64,000 nt of DNA from Segatella hominis (GTDB taxonomy: Bacteria; Bacteroidota; Bacteroidia; Bacteroidales; Bacteroidaceae). The stretch covers positions 1,673,501 to 1,737,500 of the forward strand of contig NZ_CP137559.1 of assembly GCF_019249725.2 (NCBI RefSeq), written 5' to 3'. The notes beneath the pieces were generated by a model. It was given only the letters and a program-made list of their open reading frames with translations, was not told where the DNA came from and ran no database searches. Numbering within the stretch: position 1 is the first letter of the stretch; every line of letters begins with the position of its first letter. Of the stretch, positions 33,735 to 41,792 are shown in pieces. Both the position numbers and the translations under genes were made by a program.

Positions 33735-34190
33735 TTATTCTATCTTCCACTCCAAACTGCTCACTCCGTCCTTCTGCAGGAAGTTCAAACCGACCTTTAT
33801 CACAGGCTTTCTTCTATGGGCAAAGCTATCGGCATACTTGCGGTCGTTGATCTGCTACAAAGCCTCATCTGCACTCTTATCAAACTTCATTTCCATCACA
33901 TAGATTGTTTCCCTTGTCTCCATCATCACATCAAGCCTACCCTTGGCGGTGTGACGCTCCAGATAATGCGGAAGCAGACTGTGCCGAACAAACCGACTTT
34001 AACCTCCTGATTAGGCAAGGCCAACTCATAGAGTTTACTCATCTTGTCGTAGCCCTTAATGGTCATATAGCCACTCTGGTAGAGCAAAGGCATGATGGTG
34101 GTCATTTGATAATGCAAAATTTTAGGCTCATTATTTACACTCTTCCAGTCATTAAGGGAAGGCATCACGAAGGAAAGGTGTCATGAAGAG
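33735..34190 (-). pseudogene. Decayed C-terminal part of an AAA-ATPase/PD-(D/E)XK protein
   Basis: Minus-strand text LLYQSGYMTIKGYDKMSKLY, ELALPNQEVKVGLF, then after a frame change LDVMMETRETIYVMEMKFDK, SADEAL, a stop, QINDRKYADSFAHRRKPVIK and VGLNF matches the last third of the Bacteroidetes AAA-ATPase-like plus DUF1703 nuclease proteins. The nuclease core (D...EMKF) is still visible. At least one frameshift and one in-frame stop are present, and the N-terminal two thirds are absent. The island repeat at 34178 abuts its broken 5' end. Confidence 0.72.
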
Positions 34191-34217
34191 TGGGTGTCAT
34201 TAAGTGTCATTAAGGTT
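34178..34217 (-). repeat. Island repeat, right edge (inverted copy)
   Basis: GTGTCATGAAGAGTGGGTGT, CATTAAGTGTCATTAAGG and TTTTA: three GTGTCAT(T/G)AA units with the AGAGTGGGT linker, in the opposite orientation to the copy at 17868. Confidence 0.85.
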
Positions 34218-34276
34218 TTACAATCACTTTATCCTTTATTTCACACCAATTTCTTGCTTATATCAGAAAAAAGCAG

Positions 34277-34311
34277 TAACTTTGCACGACTTTTCTAAAG
34301 CAGTATCTTTG
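34277..34311 (+). promoter_or_regulatory. Tandem -7 elements upstream of the MATE gene
   Basis: AGCAGTAACTTTGC and AGCAGTATCTTTGC give two TAnnTTTG boxes at 34277-34284 and 34304-34311, 27 bp apart. Two start sites are possible. Confidence 0.6.
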
Positions 34312-34346
34312 CTTTTTACAAACAATTAGGTTTAATTTTACTAACT

Positions 34347-35723
34347 ATGGGCAATAATACTTCCATCACGGAACATAAAAGACATTACTATCGGGAACTC
34401 CTATGCATCGGGGTTCCTATCATCATCGGACAGTTGGGAACCATCATTCTGGGATTCGCCGACACGCTCATGATCGGACATCACAGTACGGAGGAACTGG
34501 CTGCGGCAGGTCTCGTCAACAATATCATCACCTTCATCCTCGTTTCCTACATGGGTTTCTCCTATGGTCTCACCCCTATCATCGGAAGACTCTACGGCAT
34601 GGAGAAAACGGACGAAATAGGACAAAAAGTGAAAAATTCCTTCTTCGCCAATATGGTGGTGGGCGTAATCTTCTCGCTCGCCCTGGTGGTCCTCTACTTC
34701 AATCTCCATCGCATCGGTCAGCCCGAGGAACTCCTTACGCTCATACGCCCCTACTTCATCGTCAACCTCGTTTCGGTGCTCTTCGTGGGCGTTTTTAATA
34801 CGCTGAAACAGTTTCTCGACGGAATCGGAAATACCAAAGTAGCGATGTGGGTGATGATCATGGGAAACATCGTCAATATCTTCGGCAACTGGGTGCTCAT
34901 CTATGGTGTGGGACCTTGTCCGGAAATGGGATTATTAGGTGCCGGAATCTCTACCTTGGCAAGTCGTGTACTCATGGCTGTGGCGATGGTAGGCATCATC
35001 GCCGTCACGAAGGAATACAGGGAATATCGCAACAATATCATAGCAAGCCGCATCAACGGGGCTGACTTCCGGGAGATGAACCGCCTGGGTTGGCCTGTGG
35101 CGCTGCAACTGGCGCTGGAATCGGGCGCCTTTACGCTGAGCTGCGTGATGGTGGGATGGCTCGGAACGATTCCGCTGGCTGCCCATCAGGTGATGATAAC
35201 TATCTCCCAACTGTTCTACCTCGTACTCTCCGGTATGGCTGCGGCGCTGGCCATCCGAGTAAGCCATTTCGTGGGACAGAACGACTTTGCTGCAGTCAGA
35301 AGAAATGCCTACGACGGCTGGAGACTCAACCTGCTGTTCTCCCTCTGCATGGGCATTCCGGTGCTGCTGCTCAGACATCAGATAGGCGGATGGTTCAATG
35401 ATAATGTGGAGGTGCAGCAGTACGTGGCCCTGCTGATCATCATGATGATGATCTACCAGTTTGGCGACGGTCTGCAATATACCTTTGCCAATGCACTGAG
35501 GGGTATTGCCTGCGTGAAACCGATGGTGACCTATGCTTTCATTGCCTACTTCATCATCTGTCTGCCGTTGGGTTATACGCTCGGTTTTCCTTGCGGCATC
35601 GGTATTTTGGGCATATGGATCGCCTTCCCGTTCGGCCTCACGATTGCCGGTTTCCTCTACAAACACCGGTTTGAGAAGGAGCTGAAGAAAATGGAAAACA
35701 TTTTTTTAGAAAAAAAATGTTGA
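34347..35723 (+). CDS. MATE-family efflux transporter
   Basis: 458 residues with twelve membrane segments in two similar halves of the MATE fold. VPIIIGQLGTIILGFADTLM, IGHHSTEELAAAG and, in the second half, AHQVMITISQLFYLVLSGMA are characteristic. Such proteins export cationic drugs or metabolites with Na+ or H+. Tandem promoters precede it. The AraC regulator begins 154 bp downstream on the same strand and could regulate it, but it has its own promoter. The substrate is unknown. Confidence 0.92.
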   Translation: MGNNTSITEHKRHYYRELLCIGVPIIIGQLGTIILGFADTLMIGHHSTEELAAAGLVNNIITFILVSYMGFSYGLTPIIGRLYGMEKTDEIGQKVKNSFFANMVVGVIFSLALVVLYFNLHRIGQPEELLTLIRPYFIVNLVSVLFVGVFNTLKQFLDGIGNTKVAMWVMIMGNIVNIFGNWVLIYGVGPCPEMGLLGAGISTLASRVLMAVAMVGIIAVTKEYREYRNNIIASRINGADFREMNRLGWPVALQLALESGAFTLSCVMVGWLGTIPLAAHQVMITISQLFYLVLSGMAAALAIRVSHFVGQNDFAAVRRNAYDGWRLNLLFSLCMGIPVLLLRHQIGGWFNDNVEVQQYVALLIIMMMIYQFGDGLQYTFANALRGIACVKPMVTYAFIAYFIICLPLGYTLGFPCGIGILGIWIAFPFGLTIAGFLYKHRFEKELKKMENIFLEKKC

Positions 35724-35739
35724 TGTCTGATGGATATTT

Positions 35740-35749
35740 TGTACTTTTG
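35740..35749 (+). promoter_or_regulatory. Promoter of the AraC-type gene
   Basis: TTG at 35720-35722, 19 bp, TACTTTTG at 35742-35749. The -33 lies at the MATE stop codon. The leader carries the direct repeats at 35782-35833. Confidence 0.6.
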
Positions 35750-35781
35750 CCCTCATAGAATCATCCCCCAAAAGGGAAACC

Positions 35782-35833
35782 GGGGATTCTCATCGGGGAA
35801 ACCCAAGGGTAACTGGGGATTCTCATCGGGGGA
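35782..35833 (+). repeat. Direct repeat GGGGATTCTCATCGGGG in the AraC-gene leader
   Basis: Two copies, 35782-35798 and 35815-35831, 33 bp apart, each within G-rich sequence (GGGAAACC / GGGTAACT before them). Could be regulator sites or a remnant repeat. Confidence 0.7.
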
Positions 35834-35877
35834 ACCGGCCCCCAGAAAATAACTTTTCTATAAGGATATAAGTAAAC

Positions 35878-36732
35878 ATGAAACAACAGATAGTCTATAA
35901 CCTGGAAGAATTTGCTGCCAAATATCATCTGACAGACATTTATGGCGCCTACGCTGCCCACTTCGCCATCAACGGCGAGGAAAACAACTGCGTAAGCTCG
36001 GAAGAACTGGCGGAAATGGTGAAGGAACGTACACTCTTCACCAAACTGCTGCTATTGAAACAGGGCAAATGCCTGCTGCATTTCAACAGCAATAAGGACG
36101 AAGCCCTGGAAGTGAAAACGGGCGAATTTCTCATTGCTTCGCCTAAGGAAATCGTAGAGTTGAAGGAGGTTTCGCCCGACTTTGAGGCGGAATGTATTCT
36201 GGTGGACGAGCATTTCACCGACCAGCCTACCCGATACCAGCCTTCACCTGAAAAGATGAAAAGCATCGCAGATATTTTCCACTTCGTGAGAGACATTGTA
36301 AGGCACCAGCACATCAACAAGATTGAGATGATCAAGAGTATGTTCAACGTGCTCAAACTCATCATCGAGGAACTGCCCTACGAGCAATGTTCCGTTTCCA
36401 ACGACTTGGGGCACAAGAAGGAAGTGTATGAAATTTTCCTACATCACCTCTACCGCTTCTTCCGCAAGGAGCGACAGATCAGATTCTATGCCGACAAGCT
36501 GAATGTTTCTACCGCCTATCTCTCAAGACTGGTGAGGGAAATCAGCGGTTCTACGGTGAATGAGCACGTTACATCACTGGTTTACAAGGAAATATGCAAC
36601 CTGCTCACCCAGTCGGACATGACAATGGGGGAAATAGCCGACTATCTGAACTTCAGCGACCAGAGCGCCCTGACCAATTTCTTCAAGCAGCGGTCGGGAA
36701 TGACGCCACTGGCGTATAGGGGAAAGAAATAA
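35878..36732 (+). CDS. AraC-family transcriptional regulator
   Basis: 284 residues. The N-terminal 170 residues resemble a cupin-like sensor domain (GKCLLHFNSNKDEALEVKTG, EFLIASPKE). The C-terminal AraC/XylS domain has two helix-turn-helix units: YADKLNVSTAYLSRLVREIS near 200-225 and MTMGEIADYLNFSDQSALTN, then FFKQRSGMTPLAYR, near 255-282. The ligand is unknown. It may control the MATE exporter upstream, which is the only obvious neighbour in the same direction. Confidence 0.88.
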   Translation: MKQQIVYNLEEFAAKYHLTDIYGAYAAHFAINGEENNCVSSEELAEMVKERTLFTKLLLLKQGKCLLHFNSNKDEALEVKTGEFLIASPKEIVELKEVSPDFEAECILVDEHFTDQPTRYQPSPEKMKSIADIFHFVRDIVRHQHINKIEMIKSMFNVLKLIIEELPYEQCSVSNDLGHKKEVYEIFLHHLYRFFRKERQIRFYADKLNVSTAYLSRLVREISGSTVNEHVTSLVYKEICNLLTQSDMTMGEIADYLNFSDQSALTNFFKQRSGMTPLAYRGKK

Positions 36733-36878
36733 GAAAAAATAAAAGAAAAATCTCCGGAAAGGTCTCTAAAAGAAAAGGAGAAGGGTTCCCTAAAAGAGAA
36801 GAGAAGGGTTCTCCCCCAAAAAAGAGAAAGTTTCCCTAAAAGAAAAGAGAAAATTTCTGGAAAACAAAATAAAAAATC
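36733..36878 (+). other. Purine-rich intergenic spacer
   Basis: About 145 bp of variants of AAAAGAGAAGGGTTCCCTAAAA, almost free of C on the plus strand. No coding or promoter signal seen. Similar spacers lie at 8303 and 38690. Confidence 0.55.
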
Positions 36879-36935
36879 AAAGCCTGCAAGCGGAATCCGA
36901 GAGAGAGATAGTTGGATTCGCCTGCAGGCTTCTTC
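36879..36935 (-). terminator. Terminator of aspA
   Basis: AAGCCTGCAAGCGGAATCC pairs with GGATTCGCCTGCAGGCTT (17 of 19 positions) around a 14-nt loop. Read on the minus strand the stem is followed by TTTGATTTTTTATTTTG, so it acts on the aspA transcript. Confidence 0.8.
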
Positions 36936-37004
36936 AATGAATGTATATACTTGGATTCAATTAGTTATGGAAAGTTTTGTTTTTCAACTCTTCATATCCC
37001 ACAT

Positions 37005-38426
37005 TTATTTCAAGGTGAACTTATGAGAATGAAGCATTTCCTTAGGGTCGAGTGCCTTGTCGAGCTCCTCCTTGCTCATCAGTCCCTGCTCTATCACGAT
37101 GTCATAGACTGAGCGGCCTGTGGCATGAGCTTCCTTGGCTACCTTGGTGCTGGCCTTATAACCGATAATCGGATTGAGGGCAGTCACGATGCCGATACTG
37201 TTCTTTACCATCTCATAGCAGCGCTCCTTGTTGACAGTAATGCCCAATACACATTCTTCTGTAAGGGTTTCGATGGCATTCTTCATCCAGGTAAGGCTCT
37301 CGAAGAGGCTCTCTGTGATGATAGGTTCCATCACGTTCAATTCCAACTGACCTGCCTCGGCTGCAAAACTGATAGTTGTATCGTTGCCGATTACCTTGAA
37401 GCAAACCTGATTGGTCACCTCTGGGATAACTGGATTTACCTTGCCCGGCATGATGGATGAACCAGGAGCCTTAGCAGGAAGGTTGATCTCGTTCAGACCG
37501 CAGCGTGGACCTGAAGCCATCAGACGGAGGTCGTTACAGATCTTGGAAAGTTTCACTGCCAAGCGCTTCAAAGCTGAAGAATAGCTTACGTAAGCACCTG
37601 TATCTGGTGTAGCCTCCACCAAGTCGCTGGCAGAGATGAAATTCTCACCGGTCAACTTACTGAGGTTGGCAGCACAGAGTTTAGCGAAGCCCGGAACAGC
37701 ATTCAGACCTGTACCGATGGCAGTACCGCCCATATTGATTTCGTGGAGAAGCTTCACATTGCGCTCCAGATTGAGGATTTCCTCCTCCAGGTTGTTGGCG
37801 TATGCGTTGAACTCCTGTCCGATAGTCATCGGAACTGCATCCTGCAACTGAGTACGTCCCATCTTGATGGTGTCGAAATACTCCTCAGCCTTGTAGCGGA
37901 AAGCACTGATAAGTCCAGTAAGAGCGCCCACGAGATGAGCATTCATGCGGATGAGAGCGAGACGGATGGATGTAGGATAAACATCATTGGTGCTCTGTCC
38001 GCAGTTGCAATGGTCGTTAGGAGAAACATACAGATAGTCCCCCTTCTCACGTCCCAAGATTTCGAGGGCACGGTTGGCGATTACCTCATTAGCATTCATA
38101 TTGACAGAAGTTCCAGCACCACCCTGTACCATGTCGATAGGGAAGTTCTCGTGCCACTTGCCGTCTATGATTTCGCGGCAAGCCTCAGCCATAGCTCCGG
38201 AAATCTCATCATTGATAACTCCGAGAGAATGATTGGTCTGGGCAGCTGCCAGCTTCACGTATGCAATAGCGATGATGAAATCAGGATAATCACACATCGT
38301 CTTGCGAGAGATATGATAATTGTTAATACCGCGCTGAGTTTGAACACCGTAAAGTGCGTCAGCAGGAACTTTGAGTTCACCTAAAAGGTCAGACTCTACT
38401 CTGAATTTCTTTTCGTCAGCCATCAT
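37005..38426 (-). CDS. aspA: Aspartate ammonia-lyase
   Basis: 473 residues of the aspartase/fumarase superfamily. It releases ammonia from L-aspartate to give fumarate, which anaerobic Bacteroidales can respire to succinate. The catalytic loop signature is GSSIMPGKVNPVIPE near residue 325. VQGGAGTSVNMNANEVIANR and SPNDHCNCGQSTNDVYPT are the other two conserved blocks. MGRTQLQDAVPMTIGQEF marks the aspartase rather than fumarase branch, in line with the NLEEE following it. The start is ATG at 38426 or 38423. The downstream hairpin is its terminator. Confidence 0.92.
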   Translation of the reverse strand: MMADEKKFRVESDLLGELKVPADALYGVQTQRGINNYHISRKTMCDYPDFIIAIAYVKLAAAQTNHSLGVINDEISGAMAEACREIIDGKWHENFPIDMVQGGAGTSVNMNANEVIANRALEILGREKGDYLYVSPNDHCNCGQSTNDVYPTSIRLALIRMNAHLVGALTGLISAFRYKAEEYFDTIKMGRTQLQDAVPMTIGQEFNAYANNLEEEILNLERNVKLLHEINMGGTAIGTGLNAVPGFAKLCAANLSKLTGENFISASDLVEATPDTGAYVSYSSALKRLAVKLSKICNDLRLMASGPRCGLNEINLPAKAPGSSIMPGKVNPVIPEVTNQVCFKVIGNDTTISFAAEAGQLELNVMEPIITESLFESLTWMKNAIETLTEECVLGITVNKERCYEMVKNSIGIVTALNPIIGYKASTKVAKEAHATGRSVYDIVIEQGLMSKEELDKALDPKEMLHSHKFTLK

Positions 38427-38475
38427 GTTATGTCGTTTAAGTTAGTATTTATTCTATTAGTTATTGTTTCTAATA

Positions 38476-38483
38476 CAAAGATA
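38476..38483 (-). promoter_or_regulatory. Promoter -7 element of aspA
   Basis: Minus-strand TATCTTTG at 38476-38483, about 50 bp before the start codon. The -33 is unclear. Confidence 0.55.
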
Positions 38484-38797
38484 CGATGATTTTTGCTGAA
38501 GTTATTTATAAAAAACGAACCATTATTTGTAAAAAGCAAACTTGGTTTGATTTTTTGTGATTTTTTCAATTTCCCCTACTTCAAACAAGGACTTTTCCTC
38601 TTTATTTTTATCCTCGCAGGAAATAAGGGGAACTGAAATCTTAGTTTTTCCTCTTTCAAAAGAGTTCTTCTCCATATATTATAAGAAGAAAGAAAAGTTT
38701 CTTCTCTATCTAAGAAAAGGAAAGACTCCTTCTCTATCAAAGGAAAGGAAAAGTCCCCTCAATAAAAACCAAGAGGATTCCTTTTTCCCCTCCTCTT

Positions 38798-38946
38798 TTA
38801 ATAAGCCTTCAGCCTGTAGAGCATTCCGATCTCAATACGGTCTGTATTATAATCGGTGAGCCCGGAAGCCTTACTGTAATCATACTTGCGCCCGGTATAG
38901 GCGAGGAAGAGGCGGAGATTCTGCGATTTTATTTTAATCCAAGCGT
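38798..38946 (-). pseudogene. C-terminal remnant of an outer-membrane beta-barrel gene
   Basis: Minus-strand frame ending at TAA (38798-38800) reads ...SQNLRLFLAYTGRKYDYSKA, SGLTDYNTDRIEIGMLYRLK, AY. This is the last two or three strands of a porin-like barrel. No start codon or upstream domain remains; sequence before 38946 turns into T/C-rich repeats (CATTTCTCATTTGTCATTTC). The 5' part was lost by deletion. Confidence 0.6.
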
Positions 38947-39065
38947 TTATTTGATTTCCCATTCCTCATCCCCCCCATTTCTCATTTCTCATTTGTCATT
39001 TCTCATTTATAATAGCTGGATAATCAGGTAACCGATGCCGAGCGGATTTTCCATGCTATATAAAC

Positions 39066-39112
39066 GAAAAAAGCTACATTCTCCAGCATTTCTGCCGAAG
39101 ATGTAGCTTCTT
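39066..39112 (-). terminator. Terminator of the queF transcript
   Basis: AAGCTACAT and ATGTAGCTT form a 9-bp stem (extended by CTTC/GAAG-type pairs) around a long loop. Read on the minus strand it ends in TTTTTTCG. Confidence 0.75.
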
Positions 39113-39135
39113 CTTTTGAATAATCATTATCTTAC

Positions 39136-39591
39136 TTATTCATGCGTAGCGAAACGCTGCTCTGCCAGCTTCTCGTACTTAGTACCAGGCTTGCCGTAAT
39201 TGGCATAAGGCCAGATGCTGATACCGCCACGAGGAGTGAAAATACCAGTCACCTCAATGTACTTAGGATCCATCAGACGGATGAGATCCTTCATGATGAT
39301 GTTCACGCAGTCCTCATGAAAATCACCATGATTGCGGAAACTGAAAAGATAGAGCTTCAAACTCTTGCTTTCCACCATCTTCACATTAGGAATATAACTG
39401 ATGCGAATCTCCGCAAAGTCGGGCTGACCGGTAATCGGACAAAGCGATGTAAACTCAGGGCAGTTGAAACGTACCCAGTAATCATTGCCCGGATGCTTGT
39501 TGACAAAGGTCTCCAGCACCTCAGGTGCATAATCCATTCTATATTCGGTTTTGGCTCCGAGAGCCTGCAAACCATCTTGTTTTCTATCCAC
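39136..39591 (-). CDS. queF: NADPH-dependent 7-cyano-7-deazaguanine reductase
   Basis: 151 residues, the short (YkvM-like) QueF form. It reduces preQ0 to preQ1 in queuosine synthesis. The thioimide-forming cysteine is in [17 protein letters not shown] near residue 51. The proton donor and QueF motif are in [19 protein letters not shown] near 83-100. [18 protein letters not shown] closes the fold. It lies 34 bp downstream of the queuosine-precursor transporter, co-directional, with one riboswitch candidate in front of both. Confidence 0.94.
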   Translation of the reverse strand: MDRKQDGLQALGAKTEYRMDYAPEVLETFVNKHPGNDYWVRFNCPEFTSLCPITGQPDFAEIRISYIPNVKMVESKSLKLYLFSFRNHGDFHEDCVNIIMKDLIRLMDPKYIEVTGIFTPRGGISIWPYANYGKPGTKYEKLAEQRFATHE

Positions 39592-39625
39592 TGTCTTGGT
39601 AAATTTTTATTTGTGAATTACGTAA

Positions 39626-40318
39626 TTAGTTGAGACTGAATATCTTGAAGACATTATAAGAGATGTTGTTGTCATAAACATCCTCACCCTCATGCTTCTT
39701 GATGGCCTTGACCACACGGATGGTTACAGGCAACACGATGATTTCATATACTGTCTTGAGAATAACCTGCCAGAGCATGAGCCAAGGCAACTCAGAAGCA
39801 GGAACTACGCCTCCCAATGCCAATGGGAAGAAGATGATACTGTCGCAACTCTCTCCTGCCACGGTACTGAGAATAGCACGGGCTGAGAAATGCTTGCCAC
39901 CATCACGAATCTTCATCACACTCATCACATAGGCATTGGCAAATGAACCTACGATGAAGGCTACGAAGGAAGCGGCAGCGATGCGTGGAGCCAGACCGAA
40001 AATGGCGTGGAAACCAGCATCATTGGTCCAATAAGGTGCTGCAGGAATCACATCACAGATGGCACCGAGAGCCACGAAGAAGAAATTCATGGCAAAACCT
40101 GTCCATATCAGCAGGCGGGCTTTCTGATAACCCCACACTTCACAAACGACATCATTGATAATGTAGCTCACTGGGAATACAATGAGTCCACCGGTCAGAG
40201 ATACTGGCCCGAAGGCGATTTGCTTTGTTTCGAGCACGTTTGCCGCAATCAGACAAACGCAAAAGAGGATGCTGAAAAGCATAAACAGCACACTCACTTG
40301 AGTTGTTTTCTTTTCCAT
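39626..40318 (-). CDS. Queuosine precursor transporter (YhhQ/VUT family)
   Basis: 230 residues with about six membrane segments (VSVLFMLFSILFCVCLIAAN, LTGGLIVFPVSYIINDVVCE, VWGYQKARLLIWTGF). The block FPVSYIINDVVCEVWGYQKAR is the hallmark of the YhhQ family, which imports preQ0 or preQ1. It is upstream of queF in the same direction. A preQ1-I-like element overlaps the region just before its start codon, in agreement with the transport role. Confidence 0.9.
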   Translation of the reverse strand: MEKKTTQVSVLFMLFSILFCVCLIAANVLETKQIAFGPVSLTGGLIVFPVSYIINDVVCEVWGYQKARLLIWTGFAMNFFFVALGAICDVIPAAPYWTNDAGFHAIFGLAPRIAAASFVAFIVGSFANAYVMSVMKIRDGGKHFSARAILSTVAGESCDSIIFFPLALGGVVPASELPWLMLWQVILKTVYEIIVLPVTIRVVKAIKKHEGEDVYDNNISYNVFKIFSLN

Positions 40319-40320
40319 TT

Positions 40321-40356
40321 TTCTTGTTTTTTACGAGGTTTACCAAGCACTCAGAT
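40321..40356 (-). promoter_or_regulatory. Candidate preQ1-I riboswitch
   Basis: On the minus strand CTGAGTGCTTGGTAAACC is followed by TCGTAAAAAACAAG, ending 4 bases before the ATG. TGAG can pair with CTCG (short P1). CTTG in the loop can pair with the tail CAAG across an A-rich strand (AAAAAAC), which is the H-type pseudoknot plan of preQ1-I aptamers. Position next to the start codon suggests translational control of the transporter and queF. Confidence 0.6.
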
Positions 40357-40403
40357 TTTGCTCCTGACAAGGTGGAAATCTGTTCACCATGCAAAAGCGG
40401 CTG

Positions 40404-40435
40404 CAAAATTACAATTTTTTCCTGAATTCTCCAAA
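40404..40435 (-). promoter_or_regulatory. Promoter of the yhhQ-queF operon
   Basis: Minus-strand TTTG (40432-40435), 20 bp, TAATTTTG (40404-40411). Gives a leader of about 80 nt containing the riboswitch candidate. Confidence 0.65.
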
Positions 40436-40480
40436 TTTTAGCATAGAAATGTAGGATTTTTGAAATTGCTAAAATACATA

Positions 40481-40561
40481 GTCCCACAGATTTCACAGAT
40501 TTACACAGATTTTTTGAAACAAAAAAAATAAATCTGTGAACATCTGTAATATCTGTGGGAC
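40481..40561. repeat. 81-bp inverted repeat with CACAGATT units
   Basis: GTCCCACAGATTTCACAGAT then TTACACAGATT on the left pairs with AATCTGTGAACATCTGTAAT then ATCTGTGGGAC on the right. The arms are about 31 bp with a few mismatches around an A-rich 18-nt loop. Each arm holds three CAGAT units. It resembles an extragenic palindrome family seen in Bacteroidetes. Confidence 0.8.
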
Positions 40562-40600
40562 ATTTTTCGGGCGCACTGAATGTGACTTATAACACACCCT

Positions 40601-40624
40601 CTTATATATATAATAATGTATAGG
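40601..40624 (+). repeat. Copy of the TATATATAATAAGGTATAGG element
   Basis: CTTATATATATAATAATGTA then TAGGG, one change from the 1063-1165 units, next to the DUF5606 stop codon. Confidence 0.6.
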
Positions 40625-40626
40625 GA

Positions 40627-41079
40627 TTACTCAGCAGCTGCTTCCTCCTGACGATCATCTACATTGTCGCCATCTGTTGGAGCCAAAGTTGCCTTGAAAT
40701 CAGTAATGCCGTTCTTCACGAGGATATTGTACCACTGGAGCAACTTCTTGATGTCGCTATCGTGTACACGGTCACGGTCGTAGTTAGGCAAAACCTCTGC
40801 GAAATAGTCGTGAAGTTCCTGAGCAGAGCACTTCTTATAGTTAAGGCTGCTTACCTGACTGTTCTCCTTCTTGCCTACACTCTCCAAAACCTCCCAGAGG
40901 GCGATTTCATCAGCATCTGTGTACATAGCGATGTCGCCAAGACTTGTTACACGGTCTGTAGCGAAAGCTGGAATACGTCTGTGAGTCTCATCAATAGTCT
41001 CCACGATGAGGTTTCTGTTTCCACGAGATACCAGTTTATAAAGGCCTGGCTTACCTGCAATTGAAAGAATTGTTTCCAT
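40627..41079 (-). CDS. DUF5606 domain protein
   Basis: 150 residues, a small conserved Bacteroidetes family. The N-terminal part (ILSIAGKPGLYKLVSRGNRN, LIVETID) looks like a beta-rich SH3-type fold. The middle (CSAQELHDYFAEVLPNYDRD followed by RVHDSDIKKLLQWYNIL) is helical. The last 20 residues are acidic and disordered. It is highly conserved and probably housekeeping, but its function is unknown. It precedes coaE, ybbR, yajC and nusB in position only; all are on the minus strand with it the most downstream. Confidence 0.85.
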   Translation of the reverse strand: METILSIAGKPGLYKLVSRGNRNLIVETIDETHRRIPAFATDRVTSLGDIAMYTDADEIALWEVLESVGKKENSQVSSLNYKKCSAQELHDYFAEVLPNYDRDRVHDSDIKKLLQWYNILVKNGITDFKATLAPTDGDNVDDRQEEAAAE

Positions 41080-41200
41080 TGTTCTTTTTATTTCTTATTT
41101 ATTATTTCTTTGTTTACTTTTTCCTTTTATTTTTCAAAGAAGAAATTCTCCCCTCTTTCATTCGAAGGAAGAAAACTCCTATCGCTTCTCAGCAGAAGTC

Positions 41201-41761
41201 CTATTTCACCTGATTCAGGAGTCTGTCAATCTGCAGATTCAAATCTTCCTTTCCATCATTTCTGATTTCAAAATCACTCTGCAAAACGACATCAGCCTGA
41301 GGCAACTGGGCATTTATCCATTCCTCTGCTTTCTGGCGGGAAATCTGATCGCGCTGCATAATCCGCTGCAGACGGACTTCCTGTGGAGCCGTCACGCAGA
41401 CCACATAGTCGAAACGGGTGCGATGAACAAAACCACTGTCAAAGAGAATGGCGCTTTCCAGCCAGTTCTTTCCGCTCTGTTCGAAATCGCGAGCCACAGC
41501 AGGATGAACCACATCATTGACTGCCAGTTTGTTGGTCTCACTCGCCAAAAGAAACTGAGCGAGAACTGGTTTCTGAAGCACTCCGTCCGCATAGACCTCA
41601 TTGCCCACAAGCAGCTTTAGTGCAGCCTGCAACTGCTCATCGCTACGCATCAGCCTTTTGGCCGCAGCATCGCAGTCGTAAACCTCGATTCCACGCTTGG
41701 CAAGTTCTCTGCAAACAAAGCTCTTGCCGCTTCCGATTCCTCCTGTAATAGCTATTTTCAT
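41201..41761 (-). CDS. coaE: Dephospho-CoA kinase
   Basis: 186 residues. It phosphorylates dephospho-CoA at the ribose 3'-OH, the last step of coenzyme A synthesis. The P-loop is TGGIGSGKSFV at residues 6-16. YDCDAAAKRLM contains the conserved Asp of the substrate site, and QRIMQRDQISRQKAEEWINA is the lid/adenine region. It lies 31 bp downstream of the YbbR gene on the same strand, in the usual Bacteroidales order nusB-yajC-ybbR-coaE. Confidence 0.94.
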   Translation of the reverse strand: MKIAITGGIGSGKSFVCRELAKRGIEVYDCDAAAKRLMRSDEQLQAALKLLVGNEVYADGVLQKPVLAQFLLASETNKLAVNDVVHPAVARDFEQSGKNWLESAILFDSGFVHRTRFDYVVCVTAPQEVRLQRIMQRDQISRQKAEEWINAQLPQADVVLQSDFEIRNDGKEDLNLQIDRLLNQVK

Positions 41762-41792
41762 CAGATTCTACTTTTATAGATCCTCCTATTCC

